Shown here: positions 24,414 to 37,467 of the stretch, in pieces
Layout: every line of letters begins with the position of its first letter
How positions within the stretch are numbered: position 1 is the first letter of the stretch
Assembly (NCBI RefSeq): GCF_051014685.1
Contig: NC_135055.1
Location: 6,188,001-6,252,000 of the forward strand
From: Ptiloglossa arizonensis
Taxonomy: Eukaryota; Arthropoda; Insecta; Hymenoptera; Colletidae
DNA length: 64,000 nucleotides
Direction of reading: 5' to 3'
Position numbers and translations under genes: made by a program
Notes under the pieces: model-generated
Told to the model about the DNA's origin: nothing
Database searches by the model: none
The model's input: the letters and a program-made list of their open reading frames with translations, nothing else

Positions 24414-24500
24414 GTATACATTTTGACTGTCAGATTTTCTATTTACCATTTTGAAAGGTGGAGCACCAGTAAGTAGAAAATCTGACAGTTAAATGTATAT
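24414..24500 (+). other. Long near-perfect hairpin (87 nt), precursor-like
   Basis: Bases 24414-24446 pair with 24469-24500 to form a stem of about 32 pairs with one single-base bulge (24421) and a few G-U pairs, closing a 22-nt loop (24447-24468). The arms centre on ACTGTCAGATTTTCTA and its complement. Size and shape fit a microRNA or hairpin-siRNA precursor, but a young transposon-derived inverted repeat would look the same. I recognise no known microRNA seed family. Confidence 0.5.
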
Positions 24501-24993
24501 CTATTTTTTGAGTTGATTGTTATGTTTGTTCCATCGGTATACCATTCTCGGGTGGTTCGTCGCGCGAACGCACGCATAACAGTAATTGATTGTTCGTCGA
24601 GGGTAGTCATGTGTCGTGACGCGATGCATCGGCTCGATATCGGCGACAGACGAGGGCCGTCGAGTGGATTGGATATGCTAATTTCACGAGAGGGAACCTT
24701 CTGCCTGCTGCTTACCATCGCAGAACACTATGGGTTCCGGGAACGAGGTCGATTCGACGCTTTTGCGAGGGAGATCGAGTGGGCTGCTCGAGAGAGGCGG
24801 TGGCGGTTTTTAAGAGACGGGAAAATTGAACGAGTAGGCGGTAATCGGTTGGGCAATTGGGTCCATGGTGGAGGGATCTGCTGTCGATGACCTGGATAGG
24901 TCGGCCTGGGTTCGGTGATCCTGGCAACAGTCATTTCGTCGCTACTATTGACAGAAATGGTCGTTTTCAAGTGATCCGATCGAAAGAAGTTCG

Positions 24994-25218
24994 CTTGAAA
25001 GCGGGGCGAGTAGCGATCTCGATCTCGAACCGAGGTAAGATTGTTACTTGAAAGCGGGATGAGTAGCGATCTCGATCTCGAACCGAGGTAAGATTGTTAC
25101 TTGAAAGCGGGATGAGTAGCGATCTCGATCTCGAACCGAGGTAAGATTGTTACTTGAAAGCGGGATGAGTAGCGATCTCGATCTCGAACCGAGGTAAGAT
25201 TGTTACTTGAAAGCGGGA
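24994..25218. repeat. 53-bp tandem repeat, about 4.2 copies, with splice-donor-like motifs
   Basis: CTTGAAAGCGGG occurs at 24994, 25047, 25100, 25153 and 25206, exactly 53 bp apart. Every unit carries CGATCTCGATCTCG and the donor-like GAGGTAAGAT. A decayed outlier unit (GAGGTAAAAT, ACTTGAAAGCGGG) lies at about 25800-25830. Confidence 0.9.
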
Positions 25219-25244
25219 ACCGAACCGAAGTTGATCGAGTATCT

Positions 25245-25500
25245 TGCGAATAGTTATTAATACCAGAACTACCAATAGATTTCGGTATATTAAGGTGTTT
25301 CTCATAAGTGTTTCAGAAAAATCGATAATTGAAGAAAAAGAGGAACTTGTGGGATCGATTGTATGTATAGAATAGAAAAGGTCATCGCATAGTACATTTG
25401 AAAATGTACTATGAAATTTACAGTAAATTTCTTGGTAAAAACAGTTGAAAACAGTAGTTTCGACTGGTTGGTGAATTTAGTGTTAAACAAATCACGGGCT
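25245..25500 (+). mobile_element. Dispersed repeat copy 1 (related copy near 38.55 kb)
   Basis: Starts near ATTAATACCAGAACTACC and ends near GGTGAATTTAGTGTTAA. It aligns in order with the stretch at 38545-38765: AGAACTACC, ATTTCGG, AAAAAGAGGAA, GTAAATTTC, CAGTTG, GACTGGTTGG and TTTAGTGTT are shared. TTAA-like borders suggest a piggyBac-type non-autonomous element, but the ends are not precise. Confidence 0.5.
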
Positions 25501-27020
25501 GCAGCTTAGTTTTGCGTGTAACGTTGACGAGTCTCGCATTAGAAGAGAAATAAAAATTACTATATTTTCCATTGTATGTATAGAAGTATTATTAATTGAT
25601 CAGAGAAGCTTTCCTGGTGAAAATGAATCCAAACACGACCTTATTCGAGATCACTTGTATTTTCCTAATCGAAAAGTAATTCAGTTCACCAGCAATTAAA
25701 AATAATATAAACAAGGCGTAGTTTGGGCTCACTTGCATCGAGAACACATCGCATTACGTAAACGTAAACATTACAGTGAATGATTTTGTTACTTGAATCC
25801 GAGGTAAAATGGTGTCACTTGAAAGCGGGAATTATTTTCTCTCGGTTTCGTGCAACCATCATCGAGTTACCTTTGTAAAATATTCATCGAGATAGTAAAC
25901 ATCGTTCAGATACTGCAATACGTTTAAACAAAGTATTCCAGTCCATGAAACAAAAATGGTGCCTTACCAGATCCGATCTACCACGTGGAAACAAAACTCT
26001 AAGATCGAGGAAGCTCGAGGCAGCTAAAAATAAAAAAAAAACGATGACAAATATTTTTTGTAAGAAGTATTTTGTGAAAATGTTCCATCTCTTTATCGAA
26101 ATTGATCGACCTTGAGGTAACATTGAGAAAAATCAAGCTGACCTTGGAATAACCTTGGGTTACTCGATTGTACGGATCGTCGCGAACGAATAAATCCGGC
26201 AGCGGGCTTCGAAGCGATGTTTCTACCCGATTCGCGAAGATTCATCGGGAATCGGGGTGATAAATAATCCCCGCCGAAATTTACCACGTTCGAGCGCCAT
26301 TTTTCCCCGTGTTCGCGACGCTCCGCGGAATATACGACGCTGCACGGTCTCCGGAGGCATGCGCGGCGTGGCAAGTCGCGCGGAACGCATTATTTCCCTT
26401 TGGCAGCCTTAAAATATATGTTGCTACCAGCGGAGCACCAGAGACACCGGGACGGTGACGGTGGTTGGCGGGGAACGGGGAGTGGGGGACGCTTAACATT
26501 TCGTACAACGTGCGCGGAAACGAGGACGGCCCGATGAAGCATGGTGTTAATACCTACGCGCGCGAAACGCGAAACACCGGTCGAACACGGCACGGAAATT
26601 AGCGAGCGCAAACAATGGAATACGCTAACAGGCGCATTTCCATAAAATCGATGTCTCTGAGTTATGAACACCTCTGCGTGGAATCTGTGTCGTTATCGCG
26701 GGACGCGCCTTTCACGTTCAACGCTTTCAATGGAAGAGTGCTCGTTATAATGTCTCTCGCGAATCTTGTAGGCGGGGTACTGTCCGAGAGTATTTGATGC
26801 ACCGTAGGTTTTGGATCGGTGAATCAATAACGAGATTTGTGAGGGGGACCCGTTTAAATTATTCGACGGTACACAGGGAAGAAATAATCGTAAATTAAAA
26901 GAATAAAAATTATCAATGTCCAGGATTCCGGGGTTTCTTGAAAATTGTTGATGGACTTTAAACACCTAGATCTCGTTTTCATCCTTCCATTCTTTTATTC
27001 ATTGTTTTGCAACTGCAAAC
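25501..27020. other. No gene seen; CpG-rich core at 26160-26780
   Basis: AT-rich flanks enclose about 600 bp of CpG-rich DNA. Frames on both strands are short and unrecognised. Confidence 0.3.
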
Positions 27021-27022
27021 CC

Positions 27023-27573
27023 TAGGGTGTTGATCATCAGAAAATGAATTCTTCGTGGTAATTACTTCAAATCCTACTAGTTGTCAGGTAACGAGTCACG
27101 AAAGACTCGAATGTTCCTCAGGTTGTCACTGATTTATTCCCTGTTCGTTATACTTTACTTTATACAGGTAATGGGTGAATTTCACCTGTCCGTCTCTCGG
27201 GTTGTCACAGTTACCATTCTAACTAGGGTGTTGATCATCAGAAAATGAATTCTTCGTGGTAATTACTTCAAATCCTACTAGTTGTCAGGTAACGAGTCAC
27301 GAAAGACTCGAATGTTCCTCAGGTTGTCACTGATTTATTCCCTGTTCGTTATACTTTACTTTATACAGGTAATGGGTGAATTTCACCTGTCCGTCTCTCG
27401 GGTTGTCACAGTTACCATTCTAACTAGGGTGTTGATCATCAGAAAATGAATTCTTCGTGGTAATTACTTGAAATCCTACTAGTTGTCAGGTAACGAGTCA
27501 CGAAAGACTCGAATGTTCCTCAGGTTGTCACTGATTTATTCCCTGTTCGTTATACTTTACTTTATACAGGTAA
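27023..27573. repeat. 201-bp tandem repeat, about 2.75 near-identical copies
   Basis: AGGGTGTTGATCATCAG starts at 27024, 27225 and 27426. Copies differ at about one base. The last ends at TTTATACAGGTAATG. Each unit holds TACTTTATACAG/GTAATG, which resembles a splice acceptor abutting a donor. Confidence 0.9.
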
Positions 27574-29305
27574 TGCACAAACGCAGAGTACCACCTCGTG
27601 TATTGTTAAGATGGTTTGTCCACATAACACGAAACAAAGTGTCGGGTCGAGGAAACGTGGGCAGAAGAATGACGAACCTTTTCCATCCGTCGTTCTCGCT
27701 TCATTTTCCATAATTCCATTCCACGAACTCCGGTTGAACGTGGCTCCGATCGTCGAACGAGACGTTTCAATCGTCCGCGATACGAAGCAGACCAGCAATC
27801 ACGCACCGAGGCACGCGATGCGGAATGAGACGTTGTCGCGGCGTACGAAAAAAAAAAAACCGTATCGTTATTCCGAGCGATTATGCCTCTCGAGGGAACC
27901 TAATTTCGCGGGCACCGCGCCGCGGGACGCACGGTGCCGTGAAACTTTCTCAACGGGAGTCGCGTAAAGTCAATTTAACGACAGTTAAGTAAATTTGGGT
28001 TTCTTGGACGGCCCCAAAGCGACCAAGTAATTCGTGTCAAGCGATCTGACCGTGCACCTTGATACCCGTGATTTGCGTGGAATCTCGCGGTTACGAGCCA
28101 ATCCGCGAAACACGATTCATCCTTTCAAACGAATTCACATCGAATTATACGTACATTGCATTTTCATCGGGAGAACGTTCGTCAATTCAGTGAAAATACT
28201 TTCACAAAGTTCAAGCGAAACATAGAAAATTGTTCACTTCGTTGCAGTCACTGTTTCGCGCAGGTGTCGCTTTGAAGTTACGCCCACCGAGTGCACGTAA
28301 AGGAAGATTCTCTCGCTCGGTCTCGCTCGCTCTCGTTGCGTCCCCTTCACTTTCACCAGGCTCGATTCGAGCTCTGGATAAAAATCGCTACCCACCCCGC
28401 TTAACCGAAGAACAATTTCGCGACTCGAAAGCGGGTATCGCACTGCTCTCTTCGATCCTTCGTAACTCTGAAACTGTGACAGGTAGGATCTACACTCGTA
28501 GGATTTATTTTCTGGAATATCATCACGGATTTATCAATGATTTTTCCATAAATTTGATCGAAATCTAACCCCGGTGTTTAGTTTCGCATAATTTCAATTT
28601 CGTTTACGAACATCGGTAAAATATGTCGACACGTCGTTCAGGATTCCAAGTGTCCAAGAATTTCGTGTTACAGTAAACGCTGGTTGCATGACTTCCCGAA
28701 ATCGATATCCTTCGGGAAGGGGGGAGGTCGCGCGAAACAATTTCGAGCGCCGTGTTCTTCCTCCCCCTCCCGTCTCTCGTCAAAGTGTTCCGGCTGCTAA
28801 AGGGATTAATCTCCGCGTTTCAATGCCTCTATCGGATTTACGGGGACGAGGGTCGCGCGTAATCCGAAAAGCCGGCCGTTAATTAACCGCAAACCAGAGT
28901 ATCGACTCAGGGGCCGGCGATAACGAGCCCCGCGGTAACCGAACAATGTCCGCGTGTACAGCCGGTACCGTTATTTTTTTATATTTACAGCGCGACGTTC
29001 ACGGCTCTCCTGTTACGCAACTTTCGTAACTGTATATCCCGCGAGCGTGTCACGGGATCAGCGGAGAAATATATCTCGGCTTCGAGCCGAGCTTTCGGCG
29101 AGAACTTACGAGACACCGCTCTGGCACCGCGGCAAGCGATCCTGCCCACGGGGAGTGATCCTCGCGGACCGATAAATCCGCGCTTCGATGCACCGAACGA
29201 TCCTGAAATACGTCCACGATGCGTTTTAGATGTAACCGGGGAGTGTCGGCTTCCGCGAGCGGAGGTACAATGTTCGACAGAAGTCATTTTTTGTTATCGG
29301 TTCCA
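27574..29305. other. No gene seen; CpG-rich segments
   Basis: CpG-rich DNA at 27590-27970 and 28680-29280 around an AT-richer centre. No domain or clear exon recognised. Confidence 0.3.
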
Positions 29306-29309
29306 GAGA

Positions 29310-30480
29310 GAACAAATTTTATCCACGTGCCGTTTTTGGTACTCGAGAAAGGCAAATTTTGAACCAGTTCACCTTGAAGAATCGGGGAGTAATAGTTATT
29401 TAATTAACACACGATGGAAAAGTTGTAATATAATTATGGCAATGTTTGGAGACTACTATTTTTGGTATTTGTAATAAAAGGAAAAAGTTTTATTCACGTG
29501 CCGTTTTTGGTACTCGAGAACGACAAATTGTTAACCGATATACCCTGAAGTATCGAGGAATAATAGTTACTTAATTAACACACGATGGAGAAGTTGTAAT
29601 AAAATTATGGCGATGCTTGGAGACTACTATTTTTGGTATTTGTAATAAAAGGAAAAAATTTTATCCACGTACCGTTTTTGGTAGTCGAGAAAGATTAATT
29701 TTTAATCAGTACACCCTGAAGAGTCGAGGAATAATAGTTACTTAATTAACACACGATGGAGAAGTTGTAATAAAATTATGGTCATGTTCGAAGATTACTA
29801 TTCTTGGTATTTGTAATGGAAGGAAAAAATTTTATCCACGTGCCATTTTTGGTACTCGAGAAAGGCAAATTTTGAACCAGTTCACCTTGAAGAATCGGGG
29901 AGTAATAGTTATTTAATTAACACACGATGGAAAAGTTGTAATATAATTATGGCGATGCTTGGAGATTACTATTCTTGGTATTTGTAATGGAAGGGAAAAA
30001 TTTTATCCACATGCCGTTTTTGGTAGTCGAGAAAGATTAATTTTTAATCAGTACACCCTGAAGAGTCGAGGAATAATAGTTACTTAATTAACACACGATG
30101 GAAAAGTTGTAATATAATTATGGCGATGTTTGGAGATTACTATTCTTGGTATTTGTAATAAAAGGAAAAAATTTTATCGAAGTGCCGTTTTTGGTACTCG
30201 AGAAAGACAAATTGTTAACCGATATACCCTGAAGTATCGAGGAATAATAGTTACTTAATTAACACACGATGGAAAAGTTGTAATAAAATTATGGTCATGT
30301 TCGAAGATTACTATTCTTGGTATTTGTAATGGAAGGAAAAAATTTTATCCACGTGCCATTTTTGGTAGTCGAGAAAGACTAATTTTTAATCAGTACATCC
30401 TGAAGAGTCGAGGAATAATAGTTACTTAATTAACACACCATGGAAAAGTTGTAATATAATTATGGCGATGTTCGGAGATC
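29310..30480. repeat. 171-bp satellite-like array, seven copies of three variants
   Basis: ATCCACGTGCCG or its variant starts at 29321, 29492, 29663, 29834, 30005, 30176 and 30347, an exact 171-bp period. An internal diagnostic segment defines three variants: A (GAACCAGTTCACCTTGAAG), B (TTAACCGATATACCC) and C (TTAATCAGTACA). Their order is A-B-C-A-C-B-C. Every unit contains TTAATTAACACAC. Confidence 0.95.
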
Positions 30481-32960
30481 ATCATTTGCAGTATCTGTAG
30501 TAGAAAGAAAATTGTTTGTATAATATACATTTATACATCCTATGGAATAAAGTGCCTCGCCTTTAACGAATACATTACATACTCGTCGAAGGAAAAGAAA
30601 TTTGATATAATACGTCACTGACCATCGCAAGAAATCAGAAAATAATAGTTACTTGGTCGACGTACGATCGAAGAATTTTCATACAGACACCCGTGCCATT
30701 TTATACGAAAAGTAAAGAAACGAGTTGATAACGCTGAAGAGGGATGAAATAGAGTGTTAAAAAATGTTCATTGAGACAGTGACGAGCACGCCAGGCCATT
30801 CAGTCTTCGAATCGTCCATCTTTCGTATAACTTTCAGTTATGTCCACATAGCGCGGCACATCCTCCTTCGAGGCAAAGATTTTCGTGCCCAGCGCGCATC
30901 AGCGAGACGAATGCCTCTGTATCTCGTTTGCGTGCAAACTTTCACCACTGTCCATTGTCTCTATCATTATGCTAACACATACTCGCCGACATCGACGCGT
31001 GGAGGCTTTCGTTTCGCCAGCGACGGACCGTTGGACGGATTGTTCATTCAGAAACGAAACATTCGAGTTGCAAAAGTGAAAAAAAAAAAACGCTCACACA
31101 CCACTTGGAAACGCATCGTACCGCTGGCCACACGACCAGTGAAAGTTTGTAAATATTTTTTTATGACTTTTGCGACTCCTGAGTGATTTTCACAAGCAAC
31201 TGGAAACGGGGAACGAGACATATACTCAACGAGCCGATTTAATTGCTTTGGACTCCTTACTTTCTCAAGTTAGGTCAGGTGTGGAGTAGATCAAAATGAT
31301 TAATTGAAATTAATAACCGAAGCAGAGAAAGGTCGAAAGTGTTAGATTCTATTCAAATATCCCACTTTTTATAACACAAGCGTAAAATATTCTTCGGGTG
31401 TGCAACAGTTTTAAACAACACAGGTTACTTGCCATTCGAGTTCTAAAAATGTACCATTTCAAAATTATCGATACACAAATACCAAAGTCACTGTATCGTA
31501 AAATTACATGTGCGAATAGTTACGAAAGTTGCCTAAGTAAAATATCTGAAAATTGGTATTTCATCTGCATTATAGTACAATGTAATGTAAAAAGGTAGGT
31601 TATCAAATTTTGTCTCTTCAACAATCTGTTACGTGCTCACGGACCAGACCTTGCATTTTATCTCGTCACAGTGGACAAAACCGTTGAACAAAGAATATTG
31701 ACTTAGATTCAGAATAACCGATATACTCGAATTATTCAAATTTCTTTTAAATCTCGTCACAGATGTGTTTTGTACATGTTCTGTGTAGCCGCGTATTAGA
31801 AACGAGCCTCGAACCAAAGCATTTCAACCTGGAAAAAGTTCGGCTCCGCTCAACCTGGTTTCTCACACATAAATGGACCACAATTTGCGAGAGAATGGCT
31901 AACTGCGCGGCCTCGGGGCCAGAAAATTTTGTTCAACGAGCAGCAGTTATCGCTGTCATCCCCGAAATTGCATCGTTGCACGCAAGGAGGGACACCTGGG
32001 CTCTGCCCCACCCCTCGCCCGTTTAAGCAGCGCAATTATGGGCGCAGTGCGACCGTTTCGCAGAATGGAATGTCGTTTCAATGTTAACGCTACACAGTTC
32101 GTTGATATCGTGGGTGTTTTCTAGAAATAGAAAGTGGCCTCCTTGCTCGAGAATTTTTCCATTCGCGACAATACAACGCGTCCAGGAGCTCGACACTTGG
32201 TGTCAAAAATATCTCGTACGATATTTATCTTGACCTTCGTGTAAACATACTCGATGTATCGATCCGACTTCGATCAGGGCAGTGATCGAGAAACAAAAAA
32301 GAAACGAAAAGAAAGAGAAACGATACATCGAAATCGAATAAAAATTATACGGATTTGTCGTCACGTGTGATTTTAAATCCAAAAATACGACAGAAGTTCG
32401 ATCATTGTAGGAAAAGGGGGTTGAGTATCGTGCAATAATCGAGGTGGTCAATCCAGTGAGAAGGAGCCCCACTCACGCTGTATATCTTCGCTGTCTATGG
32501 TCCACTGTTACCAGTTACTTTCACCTTCGACTCGTTGCTAAGCGACCATCCCCTCCACTCGTCAACACGATGCAACAAACGAGGTCCTCGCGTGACAATC
32601 GTGGTTGCAGTAATCGAGGTTCCACCGTAATTATAAAATTGGTGTTTTTGGGCATTAAAAATATATTATTCTTGTAAATTTAATTCTCGTAAATTTACTT
32701 ATTGACGATTATTAAGGAACCGATAACGAGAAAGCGTTTATCAACGTTTTCCGTCGATTTGAATGCAAAATTTCTTACTTTCTCGAACAAAGACGGGCCC
32801 AAACACATGTTTCATAATGAACGACTCAATTACAAAGCAACGAAGAAGCAATAAACCTAGATTTATCCGGCATGAATATGACTCGAACGTGGAACCTATC
32901 ACGAAAAACTCGAATATCGTGGAGCGATGGATTTATAGGCGGTAAATCATCGAGAGAAAA
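30481..32960. other. No gene seen
   Basis: Mixed, mainly AT-rich DNA. A few ATG-initiated frames near 60 codons (31398-31598 and 32763-32945, plus) look ordinary in codon use but match nothing known and show no supporting splice signals. Confidence 0.3.
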
Positions 32961-32968
32961 CATTGTTT

Positions 32969-33016
32969 TGTCATCAGGAAGGCCCACTTGTGTCATCGGA
33001 AAGGCCCACTTGTGTC
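32969..33016. repeat. Two-copy 22-bp direct repeat
   Basis: TGTCATCAGGAAGGCCCACT at 32969 recurs at 32991 with one change; period 22 bp. Confidence 0.8.
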
Positions 33017-33297
33017 TTTAACAATGCAGCGGGGTTTCGATTATTCGAGGCCTTCGAGGCAGACGCGACGTCCAACGAATGAAAACCGCGCCAGAGCACG
33101 TCGATTGCACGCTTGGGCTCAATTCGATACTCTTAGGCCGCGTTTCCATGGGAGGATTAAATTTAATAAAAGAATAAAAAAACTCAGCAACATACACGGA
33201 TAATATATTAACACAAACAAGGCTTACGTGTAATGTTCTACGAAAGAAACATCTTGTTACAATTTTCAATGAAAACATCCAAAAGAAAAATAGTGAT

Positions 33298-33467
33298 CGA
33301 TACACTTTTTTGTAGGTGCGCCTTTAAGGAGGAAAAGAACGATCTAATCGATACATAGAAATTAATTTCAAAGTCTTACAAATGAAAGTGTAACTGAACT
33401 TGCATGTATATATTGCACAAATTTTAGTTACACTTCGATACACCTTTTTGTAGGTGCACCTTTAAGG
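33298..33467. repeat. Pair of 32-bp direct repeats 138 bp apart
   Basis: CGATACAC, then TTTTTGTAGGTGC(G/A)CCTTTAAGG, occurs at 33298-33329 and 33436-33467. The pair could be long-repeat ends of a small element; nothing diagnostic lies between them. Confidence 0.55.
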
Positions 33468-36235
33468 CCAATTTCTCTAAATTTATTCTAAATGTATAGA
33501 ATAGTTTAGAGGTGAAGTGTGTATGAAAACGAGAGGAATAAAGTGATTGGTATATGTGTATGCACGTATGTTTAAACGATAGAATAAAGATTAAATTAAA
33601 GGTCTGAATTCTTTACGTAAGCTCAAATGGAAACAGACACAAGGCCTATATGTTTTTAGAGAAGCAAAGAGAGAAAAATGCTACAAAAAGAATGTATTCG
33701 GAGAATTTAGTTTAAGAGAGAACGCGAATGAGAGTAAAGAGAGTTTTTGAGCAACGATTCTGTACTACTAATGAAACTGAAATATTAAACATTCTTCGAT
33801 TGTACAATATAGTAACAAATTTTAATTATCAAGGTCCATAATACCTTTCATAGAATTTTATACATAGCGATAGAACCAAAGTTAAAGCGTCCATCTGCAT
33901 TAATGTATCATATCCGCGCAGATTGTATTGCGAATATGTTTTTAGTTTACATCCATTCGATTATTAAATCCTATAGAAATCGTAATCGCGTCATGAGAAC
34001 GCGACGAGAGGACCGTTGCTCGCGAACTCTGCGTAGGAATATAGATACCGAGCCTCGGTTCCCCCCTGTATTTTTCTGCGGTCGTTCCGGTGAAAGGGCG
34101 GCTTTAAGCCACGATTATCCGGAGCCATTGAGGGCGAGGCGGTCTCCGGTGATTCGCCTTACCAAGGAATAAAGCGGAACTTCGGGCAATCGGGCTCCAA
34201 TTGCGACAAACTTTCTCTGGTAGTTTCGCAACGATGCAACGATCCATTCTTTAACCTTTTCACTGCTGAATTAATCAATAGTGTGCTCGATTAATTTCAT
34301 CATTTATCCTTTCCTAATTATACTTACAAATGCATATAGAAATTAAAGAAGCAGAATTTAATCATCCAGGGGTAGAATTCGATCAGTTATCGGGAAGATG
34401 GTGTACCAGTAAGAAAGTAAGCAGTACCGGTACCGAGTAAGAAATACAAGAATGATACAAATTTAGTTAATTTGTTTCCATATGTGTTTGCTTCTAGCTG
34501 AAATTTCTTTTCAATGTGTCGTTCTACGATTAAAATTCCAATTTTGATTCGACCAGTTAGGGGATAACAAGTTGTTTATTCGTTATTCGTAAAGATGATC
34601 AAAATTTTTTGGAAGATGAAACATTGTTCATTGGTCGCCACAGTTGACAAGAACTGGGAGGTTTGAAATAAAAAATTGTTATTGATTTATAAACTGGAGA
34701 ATATTATCTAAACTGTAGCGCGTGATTTTTCGAAAATTTCAATAATTGTAAAAATGCTCGAAGTTTAAAGGAAAGACAATCATTTTTATCCAAAAAACGA
34801 CTTTAACCGTTTATAAAAAATTAAATAATTAACATATTAATAAAATCGTACGCTAGGTTGTAGAATACTCCATGCAGAATATCTCTGTAAAATTTCAAAT
34901 AAATCGGATGTGGAGTTCCAGAGATTTCGTGTCGGCCATGTTGAAAAATACACTTTCGAGAAGAACGTAAAATAATTTCATTTATCTCTGTAAACTCTAA
35001 GAAAATAAGAAAAAAAGTGTGCGTAAACTTATGCGTTGTCCCTTTAGTGAAAGTTTATTATGCGCATATAGAGCATAATAGTGTATATATAGAGAAACTT
35101 TTTGATTCATCTGGAAATTTCTTCAAGATGAAATCAAGTCTCGAAGCTTCTAACATCTTCCTCTTTATTCTGTTACCGCAACATTTCTTGAAACTTTTTC
35201 GCACCAGAACGTTAGAGCGTTACAAGCTGAAAACTTTTCACGCGAAAAGTTACGTTCTATTCCGCGCTGTTACAAAGAGGATCGTTCAGAACCCCCTATT
35301 CAGGACCCCGAATTTCCATGGTCGGAAGAGCGCGTCGACCTTCGGCCATCTTGGTCACGCGCGAGGGCCACGAAGTAACTGGCACGAGACACCATTTCGG
35401 TGGTCCCGCGTGCCGAATTTTCGTCGTATCGTGCGAGCCCCTAATTGACGCGGCGATCGTGGCAGCTTTATGGCCGTTTAAAGGGTATTTCCGCGGTGTG
35501 TAACGAACACCGTTGCGGCGAGGTTTATGGACACGGCGCTGTTAAATCGTTCGCCGTACGGAACTCGCCGACGAACGATTCCGATCTCCGGTTCACCGAT
35601 GCCTTTCTTCCCTTTCCTTCAGAAACCACGTTCCCCGTGCCCTCCCGTTTTCGTCTACCCCGTGGCACGTTCCTCCTCTTCCACCGCGTCGATGTAACTG
35701 GGTCACTTGGACCACGGCCGAGCGCAGGGACAACGCCTCGTCGCTGAATTGAATTTATTCGCAACGGGGCGGACGTACCGCGGATAATTGAGTTCGATAT
35801 CGATCGAGACCCCCACCCCTCCCCCTCCTTTTTCTGTCTTTTGTCCCCGTGTTTCCTTTTGACTCGGGCCCCCTTCGCCTCGGTGACCGAGGAGGAATGT
35901 TAATTCGTCTCGAAGAGCGGTCCACAGGGTCTGTGCCGAACGACTGATAATAATTCATTCGGCTCCCTTTGCTCTGTCCGCCCGCTAGTTGGATTTTTTG
36001 AATAAAGAAAAGGCGCGCGCTCGTTCCCGGCGCTTTTACGTGCACCGAACGCGGCCAGGCTCTTCCTCTTCGATGGTAATAAGTGGGTCGTACGGAGAGA
36101 CAACGGCTCGTGCCGATAACCAATTGAATTTATACGAACCAATAACCACGATTGTTCCGGCAGAGGGCTTGCTTGGATATAATTCGACGAGACGAGAATA
36201 TTTTTCTTCCACGGGACTCTACTTTTTTTATCGTT
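33468..36235. other. No gene seen; CpG-rich block at 35280-36200
   Basis: AT-rich DNA with a small GC-rich patch at 34000-34200, followed by a CpG-rich block at 35280-36200 with overlapping unsupported frames. No RNA gene or array recognised. Confidence 0.3.
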
Positions 36236-36240
36236 TCGAT

Positions 36241-37010
36241 TAGGGGGATTATGTTCGATGGGGCAGCCTCCAGTGTTGGGTACGAAGTTGTCTTCCAGTT
36301 ATGTATTTTTATTGTCTGAGTTCTTTCAAATTGCTACACAAAAATATTCTTAGTCTTGTAGTCTTCGAAATGATTTTACAGAGTATCCAATTTTTCTGAA
36401 TTTTTGAATAATTATTTCTTTCTTACTGCTTCGATAAGAGGGATTATGTTCGATAGGGCAGCCTCCAGTGTTGGGTACGAAGTTGTCTTCCAGTTATGTA
36501 TTTTTATTGTCTGAGTTCTTTCAAATTGCTACACAAAAATATTCTTAGTCTTGTAGTCTTCGAAATGATTTTACAGAGTATCCAATTTTTCTGAATTTTT
36601 GAATAATTATTTCTTTCTTACTGCTTCGATAAGAGGGATTATGTTCAATGGGGCAGCGTCCAGTGTTGGGTATGGAGCTGTCTTCCAATTATGTATTTTT
36701 ATTGTCTGAGTTCTTTCAAATTGCTATAGAAAAATATTCTTAGTCTTGTAGTCTTCGAAATGATTTTACAGAGTATCCAATTTTTCTGGATTTTTGAATA
36801 ATTATTTCTTTCTTACTGCTTCGATAAGGGGGATTATGTTCGATAGAACAGTGTCTAGTGTCGAGTAGGAAACTGTCTCCCAATTACTACATGTATTTTT
36901 ATTGTCTGAGTTCTTCCAAATTGCTAGAGAAGAAAATTTGTAATCTTGTAGGGAGAAATGATTTTACAGGGTATCTAATTTTTTCAGAATCGTTGAGTAA
37001 TTATTTTAGC
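36241..37010. repeat. 195-bp tandem repeat, about four copies
   Basis: GGGATTATGTTC starts at 36245, 36440, 36635 and 36830, exactly 195 bp apart. Copies 1 and 2 are nearly identical; copy 4 is most diverged, so the array decays to the right. Confidence 0.92.
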
Positions 37011-37467
37011 GAGAATTCTCAAATATGGGGACACACAGTACCTCTTCCACCTTGGTATTATGAGAGTTAATCTACATAGAGAATACATTTTGTATACTTT
37101 TTTATATTTTCTGTTGGAACGAATGCAACGGTTATTTCATACGTGTCAGTCGCCATTAACCAATAACTGATGTTAGTTTTAAGGATGATGATAGTTTAAG
37201 TCATTGTACTGATACCGAAGGTTCAAAGGTTTGCCTATTTTCCTTTTGTTTTTTCAGTTTCAAGTCGAGAATCGTGAAGTATAAACGATACTCTCGTCGT
37301 TCGTACTAAGTTGCGTTACTGTACATTACTTTACATTTTTGACCTTATATTCATCTATTTACAATTCATTATACTATTCTCTATATGAACTCTCTGTGTA
37401 TTATAATAAACATTACATTACAGTCTGAATTTACAACAATTTTCGATATCGACAGATACTAGATCTT

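Noticed and set aside
29310..30480. 171-bp period equal to that of primate alpha satellite
   Set aside because: The sequence is unrelated; the equal length is coincidence or a general nucleosome-scale effect.
34860..34990. Stretch resembling transposon-derived insect repeats (GTAAAATTTCAAATAAATCG)
   Set aside because: Familiar texture only; no ends, second copy or frame in the window to support an element.
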